Source of the DNA: Xanthomonas prunicola
Lineage (GTDB): Bacteria; Pseudomonadota; Gammaproteobacteria; Xanthomonadales; Xanthomonadaceae
Direction: 5' to 3'
NCBI RefSeq assembly: GCF_002846205.1
Contig: NZ_PHKV01000001.1
Span: 62,001 to 126,000 of the forward strand
Length of the DNA: 64,000 nt
Shown in pieces: positions 29,453-39,390 of this stretch; the stretch's first letter is position 1; each line of letters begins with the position of its first letter. A program made the position numbers and the translations under genes. Under the pieces are notes generated by a model. The model was not told the DNA's origin. It was given only the letters and a program-made list of their open reading frames with translations, and made no database searches.

Positions 29453-30526
29453 CTATCGTTTGCTCGAAATGGTGCCGGTGACGCCGGTTTTTTTCGCGGC
29501 CGCGTCGGTACCGCCATGGTTGGCAGCGGCAACCGCATCGGCATTGAGCGCGCTCGGCGGATGGCCGGCATGGGGGCCTTTGCCCAGCGCAGCGATCAGG
29601 TTGTCGACCGCCAACTGCACCATCGCGCGGCGCGTGGCCAGGCTGGCGCTGCCGATATGCGGGGTGAGCACCACGTTGTGCAGCGCCAACAGCTCCGGAC
29701 GCACGCGAGGCTCGCCCTCGTACACATCCAGGCCGGCACCGGCCAGACGCCCGTTAGCCAGCGCATCGGCCAGCGCCACCTCATCGACGATACCGCCACG
29801 GGCGATGTTCACCAGCGTGGCGGTGGCGCGCATCTTGCCCAGCGCCGCCGCGTCGATGATGTGGTGCGATTCCTTGGTGTAGGGCAACACCAGCACCAGA
29901 TGATCGGATTGCGCCAGCAACGTATCGAAATCCACGTAGTGCGCGCCCAGCGCCTGTTCGGTGGCGGCCGGCAACTGACTGCGGTTGTGGTACAGCACGC
30001 GCATGCCGAAGCCATGCGCGCCGCGCCGCGCGATGCCTTGCCCGATCCGGCCCATGCCCAGGATGCCGAGCGTGCTGCCGTGGAGATCGGCGCCGAGCAT
30101 GGTCTTGAACGACCACTGCCCCCACTGCCCGTCGCGCAGCCAGCGCTCGGATTCGGTGATGCGGCGCGCGGTGGCCATCAGCAACGCAAAGCCGAGATCG
30201 GCCGTGGTTTCAGTGAGCACATCCGGCGTGTTGCTGGCCAGGATGCCGGCGGCGCTCAGCGCATCCAGATCCAGATTGTTGTAGCCCACGCCCACATTGG
30301 CGATCGCACGCAGTTGCGGCGCCGAGGCGATTTCGGCCGCGCCGATACGCTCGTTGAGAGTGATCAGGGCACCGTCCAGCGGCGCCAGGTGCGCGGCCAG
30401 TTCTGCCGGCGAATACGCGCTGACGTGCTCGGTGGTCGTCAGCTCGAAATGCTCGCCCAGCTGCGCGACGACATCGTCGAACAGCGGCTGGCTGACCCAC
30501 ACCTTGGGGCGCGTTGCTTCAGACAT
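29453..30526 (-). CDS. D-isomer-specific 2-hydroxyacid dehydrogenase (GhrB/glyoxylate reductase-like)
   Basis: The 357-residue protein starts [20 protein letters not shown]. The NAD(P)-binding motif [15 protein letters not shown] is near residue 156, a following Arg (HNRSQL) suggests NADPH use, and the catalytic Arg ([10 protein letters not shown]), Glu (YEGEPRV) and His (LTPHIGSAS) are all present. Relatives reduce glyoxylate or hydroxypyruvate, or 2-ketogluconate. The exact substrate is not readable. An Ala/Gly/Lys-rich tail after residue 320 is unusual. Its start lies eight bases inside the 3' end of aroC. Confidence 0.88.
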   Translation of the reverse strand: MSEATRPKVWVSQPLFDDVVAQLGEHFELTTTEHVSAYSPAELAAHLAPLDGALITLNERIGAAEIASAPQLRAIANVGVGYNNLDLDALSAAGILASNTPDVLTETTADLGFALLMATARRITESERWLRDGQWGQWSFKTMLGADLHGSTLGILGMGRIGQGIARRGAHGFGMRVLYHNRSQLPAATEQALGAHYVDFDTLLAQSDHLVLVLPYTKESHHIIDAAALGKMRATATLVNIARGGIVDEVALADALANGRLAGAGLDVYEGEPRVRPELLALHNVVLTPHIGSASLATRRAMVQLAVDNLIAALGKGPHAGHPPSALNADAVAAANHGGTDAAAKKTGVTGTISSKR

Positions 30527-31622
30527 CGACCTGACCGGGAATGCGCGGCGACACCTCGCCGACATCGCCGCATTGCGCGCGATGACGCAGCGCCTGGTCC
30601 ATCAACACCAGCGCCATCATCGCCTCGGCGATCGGGGTGGCGCGGATGCCCACGCACGGGTCGTGCCGGCCGGTGGTGATGACATCGACCACACTGCCAT
30701 CCGCATCCACTGTTGCGCCGGGCAGACGCAGGCTGGAGGTGGGCTTGAGCACCATCGAGGCGGTGACCGCCTGGCCGGTGGAAATGCCGCCCAGAATGCC
30801 GCCGGCATGGTTGCTGAGAAAGCCCTCCGGGGTCATCAGGTCGCGGTGCTCGGTGCCCTTCTGCACGGCGCTGGCGAAGCCATCGCCGATCTCCACGCCC
30901 TTGACCGCATTGATGCTCATCAATGCAGCAGCCAGCTCGGCATCGAGCTTGCCGTAGATCGGTTCGCCCCAGCCTGCCGGCACGCCGCCGGCCACCACGT
31001 CCACGCGCGCGCCGACCGAATCGCCGGACTTGCGCAGCGCGTCCATGTAGGTTTCCAGCTCTGGCACCTGCGCGGCATGCGGCCAGAAAAACGGGTTGTC
31101 TTCGACCGCATCCCAATCGAAACCGGTCGGACGAATCTCGCCCAGCTGCGACAGGTAACCGCGCACCAGTACACCGTAACGCTGCTTGAGCCACTTCTTG
31201 GCGATGACGCCGGCAGCCACGCGCATGGTGGTCTCGCGCGCCGACGAGCGCCCGCCGCCGCGCGGATCGCGGATGCCGTACTTCTGCCAATAGGTGTAGT
31301 CCGCATGCCCAGGGCGGAACTGCTGGGCGATGTTGCTGTAGTCCTTGCTGCGCTGATCGGTATTGCGGATCAGCAGGCCGATCGGCGTGCCGGTGGTGCG
31401 GCCTTCGTAGACGCCGGACAGGATCTCGATCTCATCGGCTTCGCGGCGCGCCGACGTGTGCCGGCTCTTGCCGCTGGCACGCCGTTGCAGATCGTGGGTG
31501 AACTCTTCCGGCGCGATCTCCAGACCGGGCGGGCAGCCATCGACGACGCAGCCGATCGCCGGCCCGTGCGATTCGCCAAAGGTGGTGACGGTGAACAGCT
31601 TGCCGAAGGAATTGGCACTCAT
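30519..31622 (-). CDS. aroC: Chorismate synthase
   Basis: AroC removes phosphate from EPSP to form chorismate, the branch point to aromatic amino acids; it needs reduced FMN. The 367-residue protein starts [20 protein letters not shown]. It has the three family signatures [33 protein letters not shown] and [17 protein letters not shown], with the FMN-site histidines. ATG 31622 has the canonical start; an in-frame GTG two codons earlier is less likely. It lies ten bases after prmB. Confidence 0.97.
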   Translation of the reverse strand: MSANSFGKLFTVTTFGESHGPAIGCVVDGCPPGLEIAPEEFTHDLQRRASGKSRHTSARREADEIEILSGVYEGRTTGTPIGLLIRNTDQRSKDYSNIAQQFRPGHADYTYWQKYGIRDPRGGGRSSARETTMRVAAGVIAKKWLKQRYGVLVRGYLSQLGEIRPTGFDWDAVEDNPFFWPHAAQVPELETYMDALRKSGDSVGARVDVVAGGVPAGWGEPIYGKLDAELAAALMSINAVKGVEIGDGFASAVQKGTEHRDLMTPEGFLSNHAGGILGGISTGQAVTASMVLKPTSSLRLPGATVDADGSVVDVITTGRHDPCVGIRATPIAEAMMALVLMDQALRHRAQCGDVGEVSPRIPGQVDV

Positions 31623-31632
31623 GCGCACAGGC

Positions 31633-32559
31633 TCATCGCTGCGCGGCCAGCTCGGCGATGCGGGCGCCGTGTGCGATCAATTCGCGGCATTCCACCGCGA
31701 AGATGCCCATCTGCCCCACCTTGAACTCGACCCAGGCCAGATCCACTTCCGGCAGCAGCTTGATCAGATGCTGCTCGGACTCGCCCACTTCGCAGATCAG
31801 CAAGCCGTCTTCGCTCAGGTGCTGCGGCGCATCGCGCAGGATCTTCAGCACCAGGTCCAGACCGTCGTCGCCAGCGCGCAGGCCGAGTTCGGGCTCGTAG
31901 GAATACTCCTGCGGCAGCGCGTCGGTTTCATCGTTGGTGACATACGGCGGATTGGTGACGATCAGGTCGTACTGGCGACCGCCCAGCCCGGCGAACAGGT
32001 CCGACTTGAGCAAGGTGACGTTGTCGGCATGCAGACGCTCCTTGTTTTCGGCAGCCAGCGCCAGCGCATCGTCGCTGATGTCCACGCCATCCACATCCCA
32101 CTGCGGGTTGTAGTGACCCATCGCAATGGCAATACAGCCCGAACCGGTGCACAGATCGAGCGCGCGCGTCACTTCGCGGCCGCCCAGCCAGGGCTCGAAG
32201 CCAGCGTCGATCAATTCGGCGATCGGCGAACGCGGCACCAGGGCGCGTGCATCGCTCTTGAAACTCAGGCCGGCAAACCAGGCCTCGCCGGTGAGGTAAG
32301 CGGCCGGCACACGCTCGGTGATGCGGCGCTCGAACAAGCCAAGCACCCGCTCTTTTTCCGAGCGCAGCAATCGCGCCTGGCCGTAAGCCGGGCCCAGATC
32401 GTGCGGCAGATGCAGGCTGTGCAGAACCAGTTGGGTGGCTTCGTCCAGCGCATTGTCGTAGCTGTGGCCGAAGGTCAGACCGGCTGCGTTGAAACGGCTG
32501 GTGCCGTAGCGGATCAGGTCGATGATGGTGTGCAGTTCGTCGGCCGCGGCGGCAGTCAT
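31633..32559 (-). CDS. prmB: Ribosomal protein uL3 N5-glutamine methyltransferase
   Basis: PrmB methylates a glutamine of ribosomal protein L3. The 308-residue protein has the S-adenosylmethionine motif [15 protein letters not shown] (near residue 133) and the catalytic NPPY ([11 protein letters not shown], near 205). The N-terminal helical domain includes [15 protein letters not shown]. It is distinguished from PrmC by its position next to aroC, as in E. coli and pseudomonads. It starts at 32559 and diverges from the SCO-like gene. Confidence 0.95.
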   Translation of the reverse strand: MTAAAADELHTIIDLIRYGTSRFNAAGLTFGHSYDNALDEATQLVLHSLHLPHDLGPAYGQARLLRSEKERVLGLFERRITERVPAAYLTGEAWFAGLSFKSDARALVPRSPIAELIDAGFEPWLGGREVTRALDLCTGSGCIAIAMGHYNPQWDVDGVDISDDALALAAENKERLHADNVTLLKSDLFAGLGGRQYDLIVTNPPYVTNDETDALPQEYSYEPELGLRAGDDGLDLVLKILRDAPQHLSEDGLLICEVGESEQHLIKLLPEVDLAWVEFKVGQMGIFAVECRELIAHGARIAELAAQR

Positions 32560-32639
32560 GGCAACAACTAAAGAGGAATCGGTCCCCGATTATAGAGGTC
32601 GGATCGGTATCATGAGCGTCCGTTGCACTGGAAACCGCC

Positions 32640-33290
32640 ATGTTCAATCGCAATACCGGCATCGTGCTACTGGTGGCGCTGGCCGCCGGTCTTGGGTTGT
32701 TGCTGGGTCAGAAGTTCTTCGGCGGGGCGCCCCGCTCGCCTTGGCCGCCCACCCAGACCATCACCTTTTACCCGCAGCCGCGCCCCTTGCCGCAATTCAG
32801 CCTGCGCCAGTCCGACGGCACTCAGTTGGTGCCCGGCGAGCTCAAGGGGCATTGGACGTTGGTGTTTCTGGGCTTCACCTTTTGCCCGGATGTCTGCCCG
32901 ACCACCTTGACCGATCTGGCAGTGGCGCAGCAGCAATGGGAGAGCATTCCCGATGGCTTGCGCCCGCGCGTGCTGTTCGTCTCGATAGACCCGCAGCGCG
33001 ACCCGCCTGCGCGCCTGGGCGAGTACGCGCACGCCTTCCACAAGGACACCCTGGCCGCCACCGCGGACGTGCCGGCACTGGAGCGCTTCGCCACCGCGCT
33101 GGGCTTCGTGTTCCAGAAGGTGCCGGGCAAGGGCTACGCACAGAATCCCAACGACTACAGCATGGATCATTCGGCCGCCATCGCCGTGCTCGATCCGCAA
33201 GGCCGCCTGGCCGGGCTGATTCGCCCCCCGCTCGACCCCAAGGCGATTGCCGCCGACCTCCAACAGCTGACCAAGGTAACCGCACCGTGA
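32640..33290 (+). CDS. SCO1/SenC/PrrC-like copper chaperone
   Basis: The 216-residue protein has an N-terminal membrane anchor ([19 protein letters not shown], residues 6-24) and a thioredoxin-like domain with the copper-binding CxxxC ([11 protein letters not shown], near residue 80) and the third ligand His in [13 protein letters not shown] (near 179). SCO proteins deliver copper to the CuA site of cytochrome oxidase or sense redox state. No oxidase gene is present in this window. Its TGA is shared with the GTG start of psd, so the two are translationally coupled. Confidence 0.93.
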   Translation: MFNRNTGIVLLVALAAGLGLLLGQKFFGGAPRSPWPPTQTITFYPQPRPLPQFSLRQSDGTQLVPGELKGHWTLVFLGFTFCPDVCPTTLTDLAVAQQQWESIPDGLRPRVLFVSIDPQRDPPARLGEYAHAFHKDTLAATADVPALERFATALGFVFQKVPGKGYAQNPNDYSMDHSAAIAVLDPQGRLAGLIRPPLDPKAIAADLQQLTKVTAP

Positions 33291-34135
33291 GTCTCGTCAC
33301 TTCCCTGACCTACGTGCTGCCGCACCGGTTGCTGTCTTCACTGGCGCGCGCGCTGGCGTATTCGGAGACACCCTCCACCAAGCAGTGGTTGATCGACACG
33401 GTGACGCGCAAGTTCGGTGTGGACCTGAGCGAAGCGCAGGAGCCGGATCCGCGCGCCTATCCCACCTTCAACGCGTTTTTCACCCGCGCCTTGAAGCCCG
33501 ATGCCCGCGTGCCGGATGCCGACCCGGCGGCGTTGCTGATGCCGGCGGACGGCCGCATCAGCCAGCTCGGCCCGATCGAGAACGGCCGCATTTTCCAGGC
33601 CAAGGGGCAGTCATTCACCGCTGCCGAATTGCTCGGCGACGAAGCAGCGGCAGTGCCGTTCAACGACGGCCTGTTCGCCACCGTGTACCTGTCGCCCAAG
33701 GATTACCACCGCGTGCATATGCCATGGACCGCCACCTTGCGCGAAACCGTGCACGTGCCCGGGCGGCTGTTCAGCGTGGGCCCGGATGCAGTGCGCAACG
33801 TGCCACGCCTGTTCGCGCGCAACGAGCGGCTGGTGTGCCACTTCGACACCGACTTCGGCCCGATGGCCTCGGTGATGGTGGGCGCGCTCCTGGTTTCCGG
33901 CGTGGAGACGGTCTGGAGCGGCGTGGAGATTCCGCGCTATGGCGACCGCATCACGCGCAAGGATTACCGCGGCAAGGGCATCGTGCTGGAAAAGTTCGCG
34001 GAGATGGCGCGTTTCAACTACGGCTCGACGGTGATCGTGCTGCTGCCGCCGGGTGTGGCAAAGCTCGATGGCGGACTTCGTGCCGAAACAGCGGTTCGCC
34101 TTGGCCAGGCACTCGCACGTCGTCAGCCTGGCTGA
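33287..34135 (+). CDS. psd: Phosphatidylserine decarboxylase proenzyme (GTG start)
   Basis: Psd forms phosphatidylethanolamine from phosphatidylserine after self-cleavage to a pyruvoyl enzyme. The 282-residue product (GTG start [18 protein letters not shown]) shows [10 protein letters not shown], the [13 protein letters not shown] region, and the cleavage site [14 protein letters not shown] (Gly-Ser). The motif reads YGST rather than LGST. The GTG overlaps the SCO stop by four bases (GTGA). A far longer upstream in-frame frame crosses the SCO gene and is not real. Confidence 0.95.
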   Translation: MSLVTSLTYVLPHRLLSSLARALAYSETPSTKQWLIDTVTRKFGVDLSEAQEPDPRAYPTFNAFFTRALKPDARVPDADPAALLMPADGRISQLGPIENGRIFQAKGQSFTAAELLGDEAAAVPFNDGLFATVYLSPKDYHRVHMPWTATLRETVHVPGRLFSVGPDAVRNVPRLFARNERLVCHFDTDFGPMASVMVGALLVSGVETVWSGVEIPRYGDRITRKDYRGKGIVLEKFAEMARFNYGSTVIVLLPPGVAKLDGGLRAETAVRLGQALARRQPG

Positions 34136-34152
34136 CGCGTAGCGGCGCGCGC

Positions 34153-34246
34153 AGCAGCATCGGCTTAGCCTGCGGCCTAGCGCCCCCCTGCAGGCGCGGC
34201 TTGCATGGAGCTACCGGAACAGCTCCGTCGGGGCTAAGCTGCTGCT
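34153..34246. repeat. Nested inverted repeat between convergent psd and MltD-like gene
   Basis: Outer arms GCTTAGCC (34163-34170) and GGCTAAGC (34232-34239) are flanked by AGCAGC/GCTGCT, which also pair. Inside lies a hairpin GGAGCT-N8-AGCTCC (34208-34227). It could fold as a branched structure in RNA from either strand, and lies between two convergent genes, so a bidirectional terminator is one option. No T-run follows it. Confidence 0.6.
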
Positions 34247-34312
34247 AGAAGAGCCCGGCCAGCACGCGGTTGCCGACGCATCGCTAGGTGCGTTGGCACC
34301 GACTGCGTCGCA

Positions 34313-35893
34313 TCAGCGATCGCAGCCCGCCAGCTTGATGCTCTGCCCCGGCTTCAGCGCGTACGACGGCGCTTTCAAGCCGTTGGCCTTCGCCAGTTCC
34401 TTGATCTCGCACTGGTACTTCTGCGCGACGCGCCCGAGCGTATCGCCCTTGGCAATGGTGTAACTGCGCACCTGCTTGGCCTTGGGCTTGGCCACTGCCG
34501 GTTTGCCGGTGGCCACGGTGGTTGGCACGCCGGCCATCTGGCTGACATCGCCCACCGCCACGCTGGGCACGTACTCAGGCGCGCTGCTGCGCACGATTGC
34601 GCTATTGAGGTCGGCAGTGATCAAGGTCCGCGCCAGATCCGCGCGCGGGCCGTTGACGCAGTAACGCGTGTACAGGCTGACGATGCGGTTGGTGGCGTTG
34701 ATGACGGTGCCGGCCGGAATCCAGCCATCGGACTCGTAGCGCGGGTTGAGATTGCGCAGCGCACGCATGTAGCCGTCGCGCGTGCCCATGCTGCCCAGGC
34801 AGATGGTGAGCTCGTAGATGGTGGTCGACTTGGCCAGCTTGAGCGTGGCCGGCTGCGCATCGAGCTTGGGGAAGTCCACGCCGTACTGGCGCGGGTGCAG
34901 GAAGATCCACGCCGCCGCGATCACCATCGGCACGTAATCCTTGGTTTCGGCCGGGAACTGGTTGTAGACGTCCTGATCCCAGAAGCCGCGCCCACCGCTC
35001 TGCGAGAACACGCGCGCGGCACGCCCTTCGCCGCCGTTATAGGCGGCCAGCGCCAGTTCGATGCTGCGGTTGAGCTCGGCCATGCGCTCGTTGAGATAGG
35101 CGGCGCTGGCTTCGGCGGCGCTGCGTGCATCGAAGCGCGTGTCGAAACCGGTGCCGTCCGGACCCAGTCCAAAGCGACGCCCAGTGGCCGGCATGAACTG
35201 CATCAGCCCGGCCGCGCCCGCACGCGAACTGGCATGCACCTTGCCATTGGATTCCTTGGCCATGATGCCGAACAGCAGCGCCTCGGGAAGGCCGCGCTTC
35301 TGCCATTCCGGCCACATCACGCCGCGCAGGTTGCCGTAGTTCTCGTAGCTGGTGAGCAGCGCCGGGCGCATATCGGTGAGCCAGCGCCGGATGCCGGCCT
35401 GCACGGCCGGGTTGTACTGCACCATCTTGTCGAAGTCGTGGCGCTGGTCGTTGAGCAGCGTGGCGGCACGCGCGGCCTCGGGAACGCCGTTCGACGCCGG
35501 GCCGAGATGGTCAGGGTCGGCCTGCAGCAGCGTGTCGTCGTCTTCCGGATCTTCAGCGGCCGGCGCTTCGGCATCGGCGCGCGCCTTGAGCAGGCGCTTG
35601 TAGGTGGCCAATTGATTGGAAACCAGGCAGCCGCGCTGCTTGATGCAGGCGTCGATGATGTCTTCCATGTCCTCCAGCGCGGCGTCGCCTTCGGCGGTGC
35701 CCTTGGGATCGGAGTTGTTCACCAGCACCAGCGCATCGCGATAGCGCTTTTCGGCGGCGGCCATGCGCGCATCAAGCGCGGCGGCCTTCTCCGTGTCGCG
35801 TTTGGAGATAGCGTGGGCGGCGGGGACGACAGACATCAACGCAACCACGACCAGAACCGGCCATGGGCGCAAACCAAAATGAGCGAGCGGCAT
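34313..35893 (-). CDS. Membrane-bound lytic transglycosylase (MltD-like) with LysM
   Basis: The 526-residue product starts MPLAHFGLRPWPVLVVVALM (signal peptide ending AAHA). It has an N-terminal helical part, then an SLT/GH23 domain with the catalytic Glu in LLFGIMAKESNGKVHA and the motifs AAGLMQFMPATGRRFGL and LALAAYNGGEGR. It ends in a C-terminal LysM domain (YTIAKGDTLGRVAQKYQCEI). It would cut peptidoglycan with 1,6-anhydro product formation. No lipobox is seen, unlike E. coli MltD, so it may be soluble periplasmic or anchored only by the leader. Confidence 0.9.
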   Translation of the reverse strand: MPLAHFGLRPWPVLVVVALMSVVPAAHAISKRDTEKAAALDARMAAAEKRYRDALVLVNNSDPKGTAEGDAALEDMEDIIDACIKQRGCLVSNQLATYKRLLKARADAEAPAAEDPEDDDTLLQADPDHLGPASNGVPEAARAATLLNDQRHDFDKMVQYNPAVQAGIRRWLTDMRPALLTSYENYGNLRGVMWPEWQKRGLPEALLFGIMAKESNGKVHASSRAGAAGLMQFMPATGRRFGLGPDGTGFDTRFDARSAAEASAAYLNERMAELNRSIELALAAYNGGEGRAARVFSQSGGRGFWDQDVYNQFPAETKDYVPMVIAAAWIFLHPRQYGVDFPKLDAQPATLKLAKSTTIYELTICLGSMGTRDGYMRALRNLNPRYESDGWIPAGTVINATNRIVSLYTRYCVNGPRADLARTLITADLNSAIVRSSAPEYVPSVAVGDVSQMAGVPTTVATGKPAVAKPKAKQVRSYTIAKGDTLGRVAQKYQCEIKELAKANGLKAPSYALKPGQSIKLAGCDR

Positions 35894-36187
35894 CGTAGGC
35901 AGTACAGCGGAAAGGCAGGCAGGGTAGCCGCCGGGGCGACACCGGGGCAAGGCGGCGGGGTCGCCGGGGTCAGTGGGCCGTTAGCTTGGTGGGAGTGATC
36001 GATGCTTGCGGCACCTGCAAACCGGCTCGCCATGGCGACGAGTGACTGAGCCCACGGATACAGCGTGGCGTGCGCGTGATCGGCCGGTTCCATCCAGGCT
36101 GCCGGGCCAGAAGCCGCTGATGTGCAGACGGGCATTGCCCGCCGGGAATGCCCGCTAGAATCCGAACTTTCCCACCGGATCTGCGCT

Positions 36188-37693
36188 ATGGCCTCGTTCC
36201 TGCTCGGCAAAGGCGTCACCGACGACATTCCGGTTGTGCTGGAAGGACGCTTCGGCAACCGCCACGGGCTGGTGGCCGGCGCCACTGGCACCGGCAAGAC
36301 CGTGACGCTGATGACCCTGGCCGAAGGATTCTCGCGACTGGGCGTGCCGGTGTTCCTGGCCGATGTGAAAGGCGATGTCGCCGGCCTGGCCGTGGCTGGC
36401 GATGGCGCGCCCGGTGTGCTGCAGCGCGCCAAAGAGATGGGCATTGCCGAGTACGCCCCGGCCGCCAACCCGGTCGTGTTCTGGGACCTGTACGGGCAGC
36501 TCGGGCACCCGGTGCGTACCACCGTCAGCGAGATGGGCCCCACCCTGCTCGCCCGCATTCTGGAACTCAACGACACCCAGTCCGGCGTGCTCGACATCGT
36601 CTTCAAGCTGGCCGATGACCGCGGTTTGCTACTGCTGGATCTGGACGACCTGCGCGCGCTGCTCGCACTGGTGATCGAGCAACGCAAGGAGCTTTCGACC
36701 AGTTACGGGCTGGTGTCCAGCCAATCGGTGGCTGCCATCCAGCGCGCCTTGCTGCGTTTGTCGCAGGATGGCGGCGAACACTTCTTCGGCGAGCCCGCAC
36801 TGGAGCTGGCCGAGCTGATGCGCGTTGCGCCCGATGGCCGCGGCGTGATCGGCATCCTGGCTGCCAACCAATTGGTGCTCAAGCCGAAGCTGTATTCCAC
36901 GTTCCTGCTATGGCTGCTATCGGAATTGTTCGAACGCTTGCCGGAAGTGGGCGATCTGGAACAACCCAAGCTGGTGTTCGTGTTCGATGAGGCGCACCTG
37001 CTGTTCGACGATGCGCCGCCTGCGCTGGTGCAGCGGATCGAACAGGTGGTGCGTTTGATTCGTTCCAAGGGCGTGGGCGTGTATTTCTGCTCGCAGTTTC
37101 CCGACGACATTCCCGACAACATTCTCGGCCAGCTCGGCAACCGCGTGCAGCACGCATTGCGCGCCTACACCCCGCGCGACCAGAAGGCGGTCAAGACCGC
37201 CGCGCAGACCTTCGTGGGCAACCCCAAGCTCGATGTCGCCACCGCCATCTCCAGCCTGGGCACCGGCGAGGCGCTGGTGTCGCCGCTGCAGGGCAAAGGC
37301 GTGCCTGCGCCGGTGCAACAAACCCTGATTGCACCACCGCGTTGCCGGATGGGATCGATCACCGCACCCGAACGCGCGCAGGTGCGCGCCACCAGCCCGG
37401 TCGGCACGCGCTACGACACCGCCATCAATCGCGAATCGGCCGCAGAACTGCTCGCCCGCCGCGTCGAACGGGTGGCCGAACACAGCGCAGCCCCACCCGC
37501 CCGCACCCGCGAAGACGACGAGGCGCACGACAGCGGCTTCGGCCAGGCGGTCAAGGACGCGATCTTCGGCACCAGCCGTCGCCAGGGCATGCTGGAGGCG
37601 ATGGCCAAGCAGACCTCGCGCACCGTGGGCAACAAGATCGGCCAGCAGATCGTGCGTGGCATTTTCGGTAGCATTTTTAGTGGGAAGCGCTAA
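36188..37693 (+). CDS. HerA-like AAA ATPase (DUF853/YjgR family)
   Basis: The 501-residue protein starts MASFLLGKGVTDDIPVVLEG. It has the P-loop GATGTGKT (residues 31-38) and a Walker B KLVFVFDEAHLLFDD near residue 265. A C-terminal segment is Arg/Ala-rich, ending in a Gly-rich repeat-like tail (VGNKIGQQIVRGIFGSIF). Family members are DNA-translocase-like ATPases related to HerA and FtsK. The physiological role of YjgR-type proteins is not known. It is a single gene and no NurA-like nuclease partner is adjacent. Confidence 0.9.
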   Translation: MASFLLGKGVTDDIPVVLEGRFGNRHGLVAGATGTGKTVTLMTLAEGFSRLGVPVFLADVKGDVAGLAVAGDGAPGVLQRAKEMGIAEYAPAANPVVFWDLYGQLGHPVRTTVSEMGPTLLARILELNDTQSGVLDIVFKLADDRGLLLLDLDDLRALLALVIEQRKELSTSYGLVSSQSVAAIQRALLRLSQDGGEHFFGEPALELAELMRVAPDGRGVIGILAANQLVLKPKLYSTFLLWLLSELFERLPEVGDLEQPKLVFVFDEAHLLFDDAPPALVQRIEQVVRLIRSKGVGVYFCSQFPDDIPDNILGQLGNRVQHALRAYTPRDQKAVKTAAQTFVGNPKLDVATAISSLGTGEALVSPLQGKGVPAPVQQTLIAPPRCRMGSITAPERAQVRATSPVGTRYDTAINRESAAELLARRVERVAEHSAAPPARTREDDEAHDSGFGQAVKDAIFGTSRRQGMLEAMAKQTSRTVGNKIGQQIVRGIFGSIFSGKR

Positions 37694-37723
37694 ACACGTC
37701 CGATCACGACAAGGACGTATATC

Positions 37724-38284
37724 ATGCACCCCAGCTCGCGGAATCGTTTTGGAATCGGCTTCTTATTGCTCACGGCGGCCACGTGCCCTGCACAGGAGGC
37801 GCGCAATCCGGATTACGACTACACGCCCGGCTCCAACTACGGCCCGATCAAATGGCCCGCGCGTCGGCAACATCTGCTTGCCGGACGCTACACCGGCAAG
37901 ATCCAGGTGCAGGTAGATCGACGTGCCTGCCCTTCAGCGACCGCAGATTTGCGCCTGGAGGCCATCAAAGGGCGCCCAGACAGTCTTCACTACACACTGA
38001 CCTACACCTGCCTCTCGGGAAAGGATCCGAACTACCGCAAGAAGATCGTGACGCTACGCAGCACCTGGGGAATCGTTGAGATTGCAGGCAGTTGTCTGAT
38101 ACTGGAACGAGAGCCAGACCCAGCACTCAACCCGCCCCTTTACTACCCGCTATACGGCTTTCGCATCCTCGAAAACGAGGCTCCTGGAGCAAGCCACAGC
38201 ATCGTGCTCTCACAGGATGGTTCGGACTGCGAAAGTGGCGGCGCGTCCGAATATCTCGACAAAACACTCAAACGTGTGCGCTGA
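37724..38284 (+). CDS. Exported protein of unknown function
   Basis: The 186-residue product starts MHPSSRNRFGIGFLLLTAAT with a short signal peptide (cleaved after CPAQ or near it) and AAGGA about 10 bases before the ATG. The mature part has four cysteines spread along it (ACPSAT, TYTCLS, AGSCLI, SDCESG), consistent with two disulfides in the periplasm. The repeats of Tyr and Pro in NPDYDYTPGSNYGPIKWP stand out. I recognise no family. The base composition by eye is less GC-rich than neighbours, which hints at a different history. It follows the HerA-like gene by 30 bases and may be cotranscribed. Confidence 0.78.
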   Translation: MHPSSRNRFGIGFLLLTAATCPAQEARNPDYDYTPGSNYGPIKWPARRQHLLAGRYTGKIQVQVDRRACPSATADLRLEAIKGRPDSLHYTLTYTCLSGKDPNYRKKIVTLRSTWGIVEIAGSCLILEREPDPALNPPLYYPLYGFRILENEAPGASHSIVLSQDGSDCESGGASEYLDKTLKRVR

Positions 38285-38354
38285 GCAGTCTCAACGCTCG
38301 ATTAAATCCCGGCGGCCCACGAGCTGCCGGACACGGCAGGCGAACGCGTGTTGA

Positions 38355-38954
38355 TCAATCCAACACCCCATGCAACTTGGCGTACTGCAGCAACATGATG
38401 GTCTTGGCGTCGGCGATCTCACCGGACGCGATCATCGCCAGCGCTGCATCGAGTGACAGCTCCAGTACCTCGATCTCTTCGCCGTCCTCTTCGACGCCTC
38501 CGCCGGCGCTCACCTTGTCGCCGTCGAAATACTCGCCGACGAAGAAGTACAGGCGTTCGGTGACCGAGCCGGGGCTCATGAAGGCCTCGAACACCTTGCG
38601 CACGTTGTCGATGCGGTAGCCGGTCTCCTCTTCGGTTTCCTTGCGGATGCAGGTCAGCGCATCGTCCTGGTCGAGCAGGCCGGCGCAGGCTTCGATCAAC
38701 ATGCCATCCGGGTTGCCGTTGAGCAGCGTCGGCAAGCGGAATTGCCGGGTCAGCATCACCGTCTGCCTGGCGCGGCTGTAGAGCAGGATGGTGGCGCCGT
38801 TACCGCGGTCGTAGGCTTCGCGCGACAGGGTCCGCCAGCGGCCGTCCTTGCGCTGAAAGTCGAAGGTGACCTTGCGTAGCACGTACCAGTTGTCCGACAG
38901 CACATCGATGCTGCGAATGCGAACCTGCGGGGTGTCGGCGACGGATGGATTCAA
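38355..38954 (-). CDS. nudK: GDP-mannose pyrophosphatase NudK (TTG start)
   Basis: NudK-type Nudix hydrolases split GDP-mannose and related sugar nucleotides or ADP-ribose. The 199-residue protein shows the family block [39 protein letters not shown] and the Nudix box GLLDQ to [10 protein letters not shown], closely following E. coli NudK in order and spacing. I start at TTG 38954 because AAGGAG stands six bases upstream (AAGGAGTCTCGCTTG). Longer in-frame extensions have no ribosome site and odd composition. It diverges from the 39391 gene. Confidence 0.88.
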   Translation of the reverse strand: MNPSVADTPQVRIRSIDVLSDNWYVLRKVTFDFQRKDGRWRTLSREAYDRGNGATILLYSRARQTVMLTRQFRLPTLLNGNPDGMLIEACAGLLDQDDALTCIRKETEEETGYRIDNVRKVFEAFMSPGSVTERLYFFVGEYFDGDKVSAGGGVEEDGEEIEVLELSLDAALAMIASGEIADAKTIMLLQYAKLHGVLD

Positions 38955-39390
38955 GCGAGACTCCTTGCGAGAAAGGGACGGGCCGCACCTTCGCGATTGC
39001 AGGCAAGCGCATGCCGCCTGCGGCAACCTCGCCACATGGCGGGCGGCCGACAGGTAGCGGACCACAGGTTCTGCGCAGAAGTCCATGCGCGGCCGGTGGG
39101 CATGATGGCCCACGGCCCGCCCATTGCAATGATCGCGATGATCGCAATCGTCGTGAGCACAGCGTGTGCCGGCACCATCGGTGTGCGTTCGCACGGTCAA
39201 CTGGGCAGGCCCGTCTCCACCAGCTGCTGCGTCACGCAGTCCACCGCTGAGCGCAGTGGAGCCGCCGGGGTAGAGGCCGGCGCCCCCGACCCCACTCAAG
39301 CGGACCTCAACGCGCCAGACGCGATGCCGCAATTGCGCCCGGTCGCGCATCACCTCACAATCCCTTCACATCACACGCCTGGGGAGCGTC
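38955..39390. other. Divergent intergenic region without a recognisable gene
   Basis: It should contain promoters for nudK and for the plus-strand gene at 39391. Around 39128-39150 a short tandem of GATGATCGC occurs. An open frame on the minus strand runs through most of it in phase with nudK but has Cys/His-rich, low-complexity composition, so I do not call it. Confidence 0.5.

Noticed and set aside
28442..30679. A 745-codon plus-strand frame opposite asd and the hydroxyacid dehydrogenase
   Set aside because: It is purely antisense to two conserved enzymes, with low-complexity His/Arg/Gln/Val composition and no motif.
32522..33286. A 255-codon N-terminal extension of psd running across the SCO-like gene
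   Set aside because: It is a different frame of the SCO-like gene, while psd has a family-length start at GTG 33287 coupled to the SCO stop.
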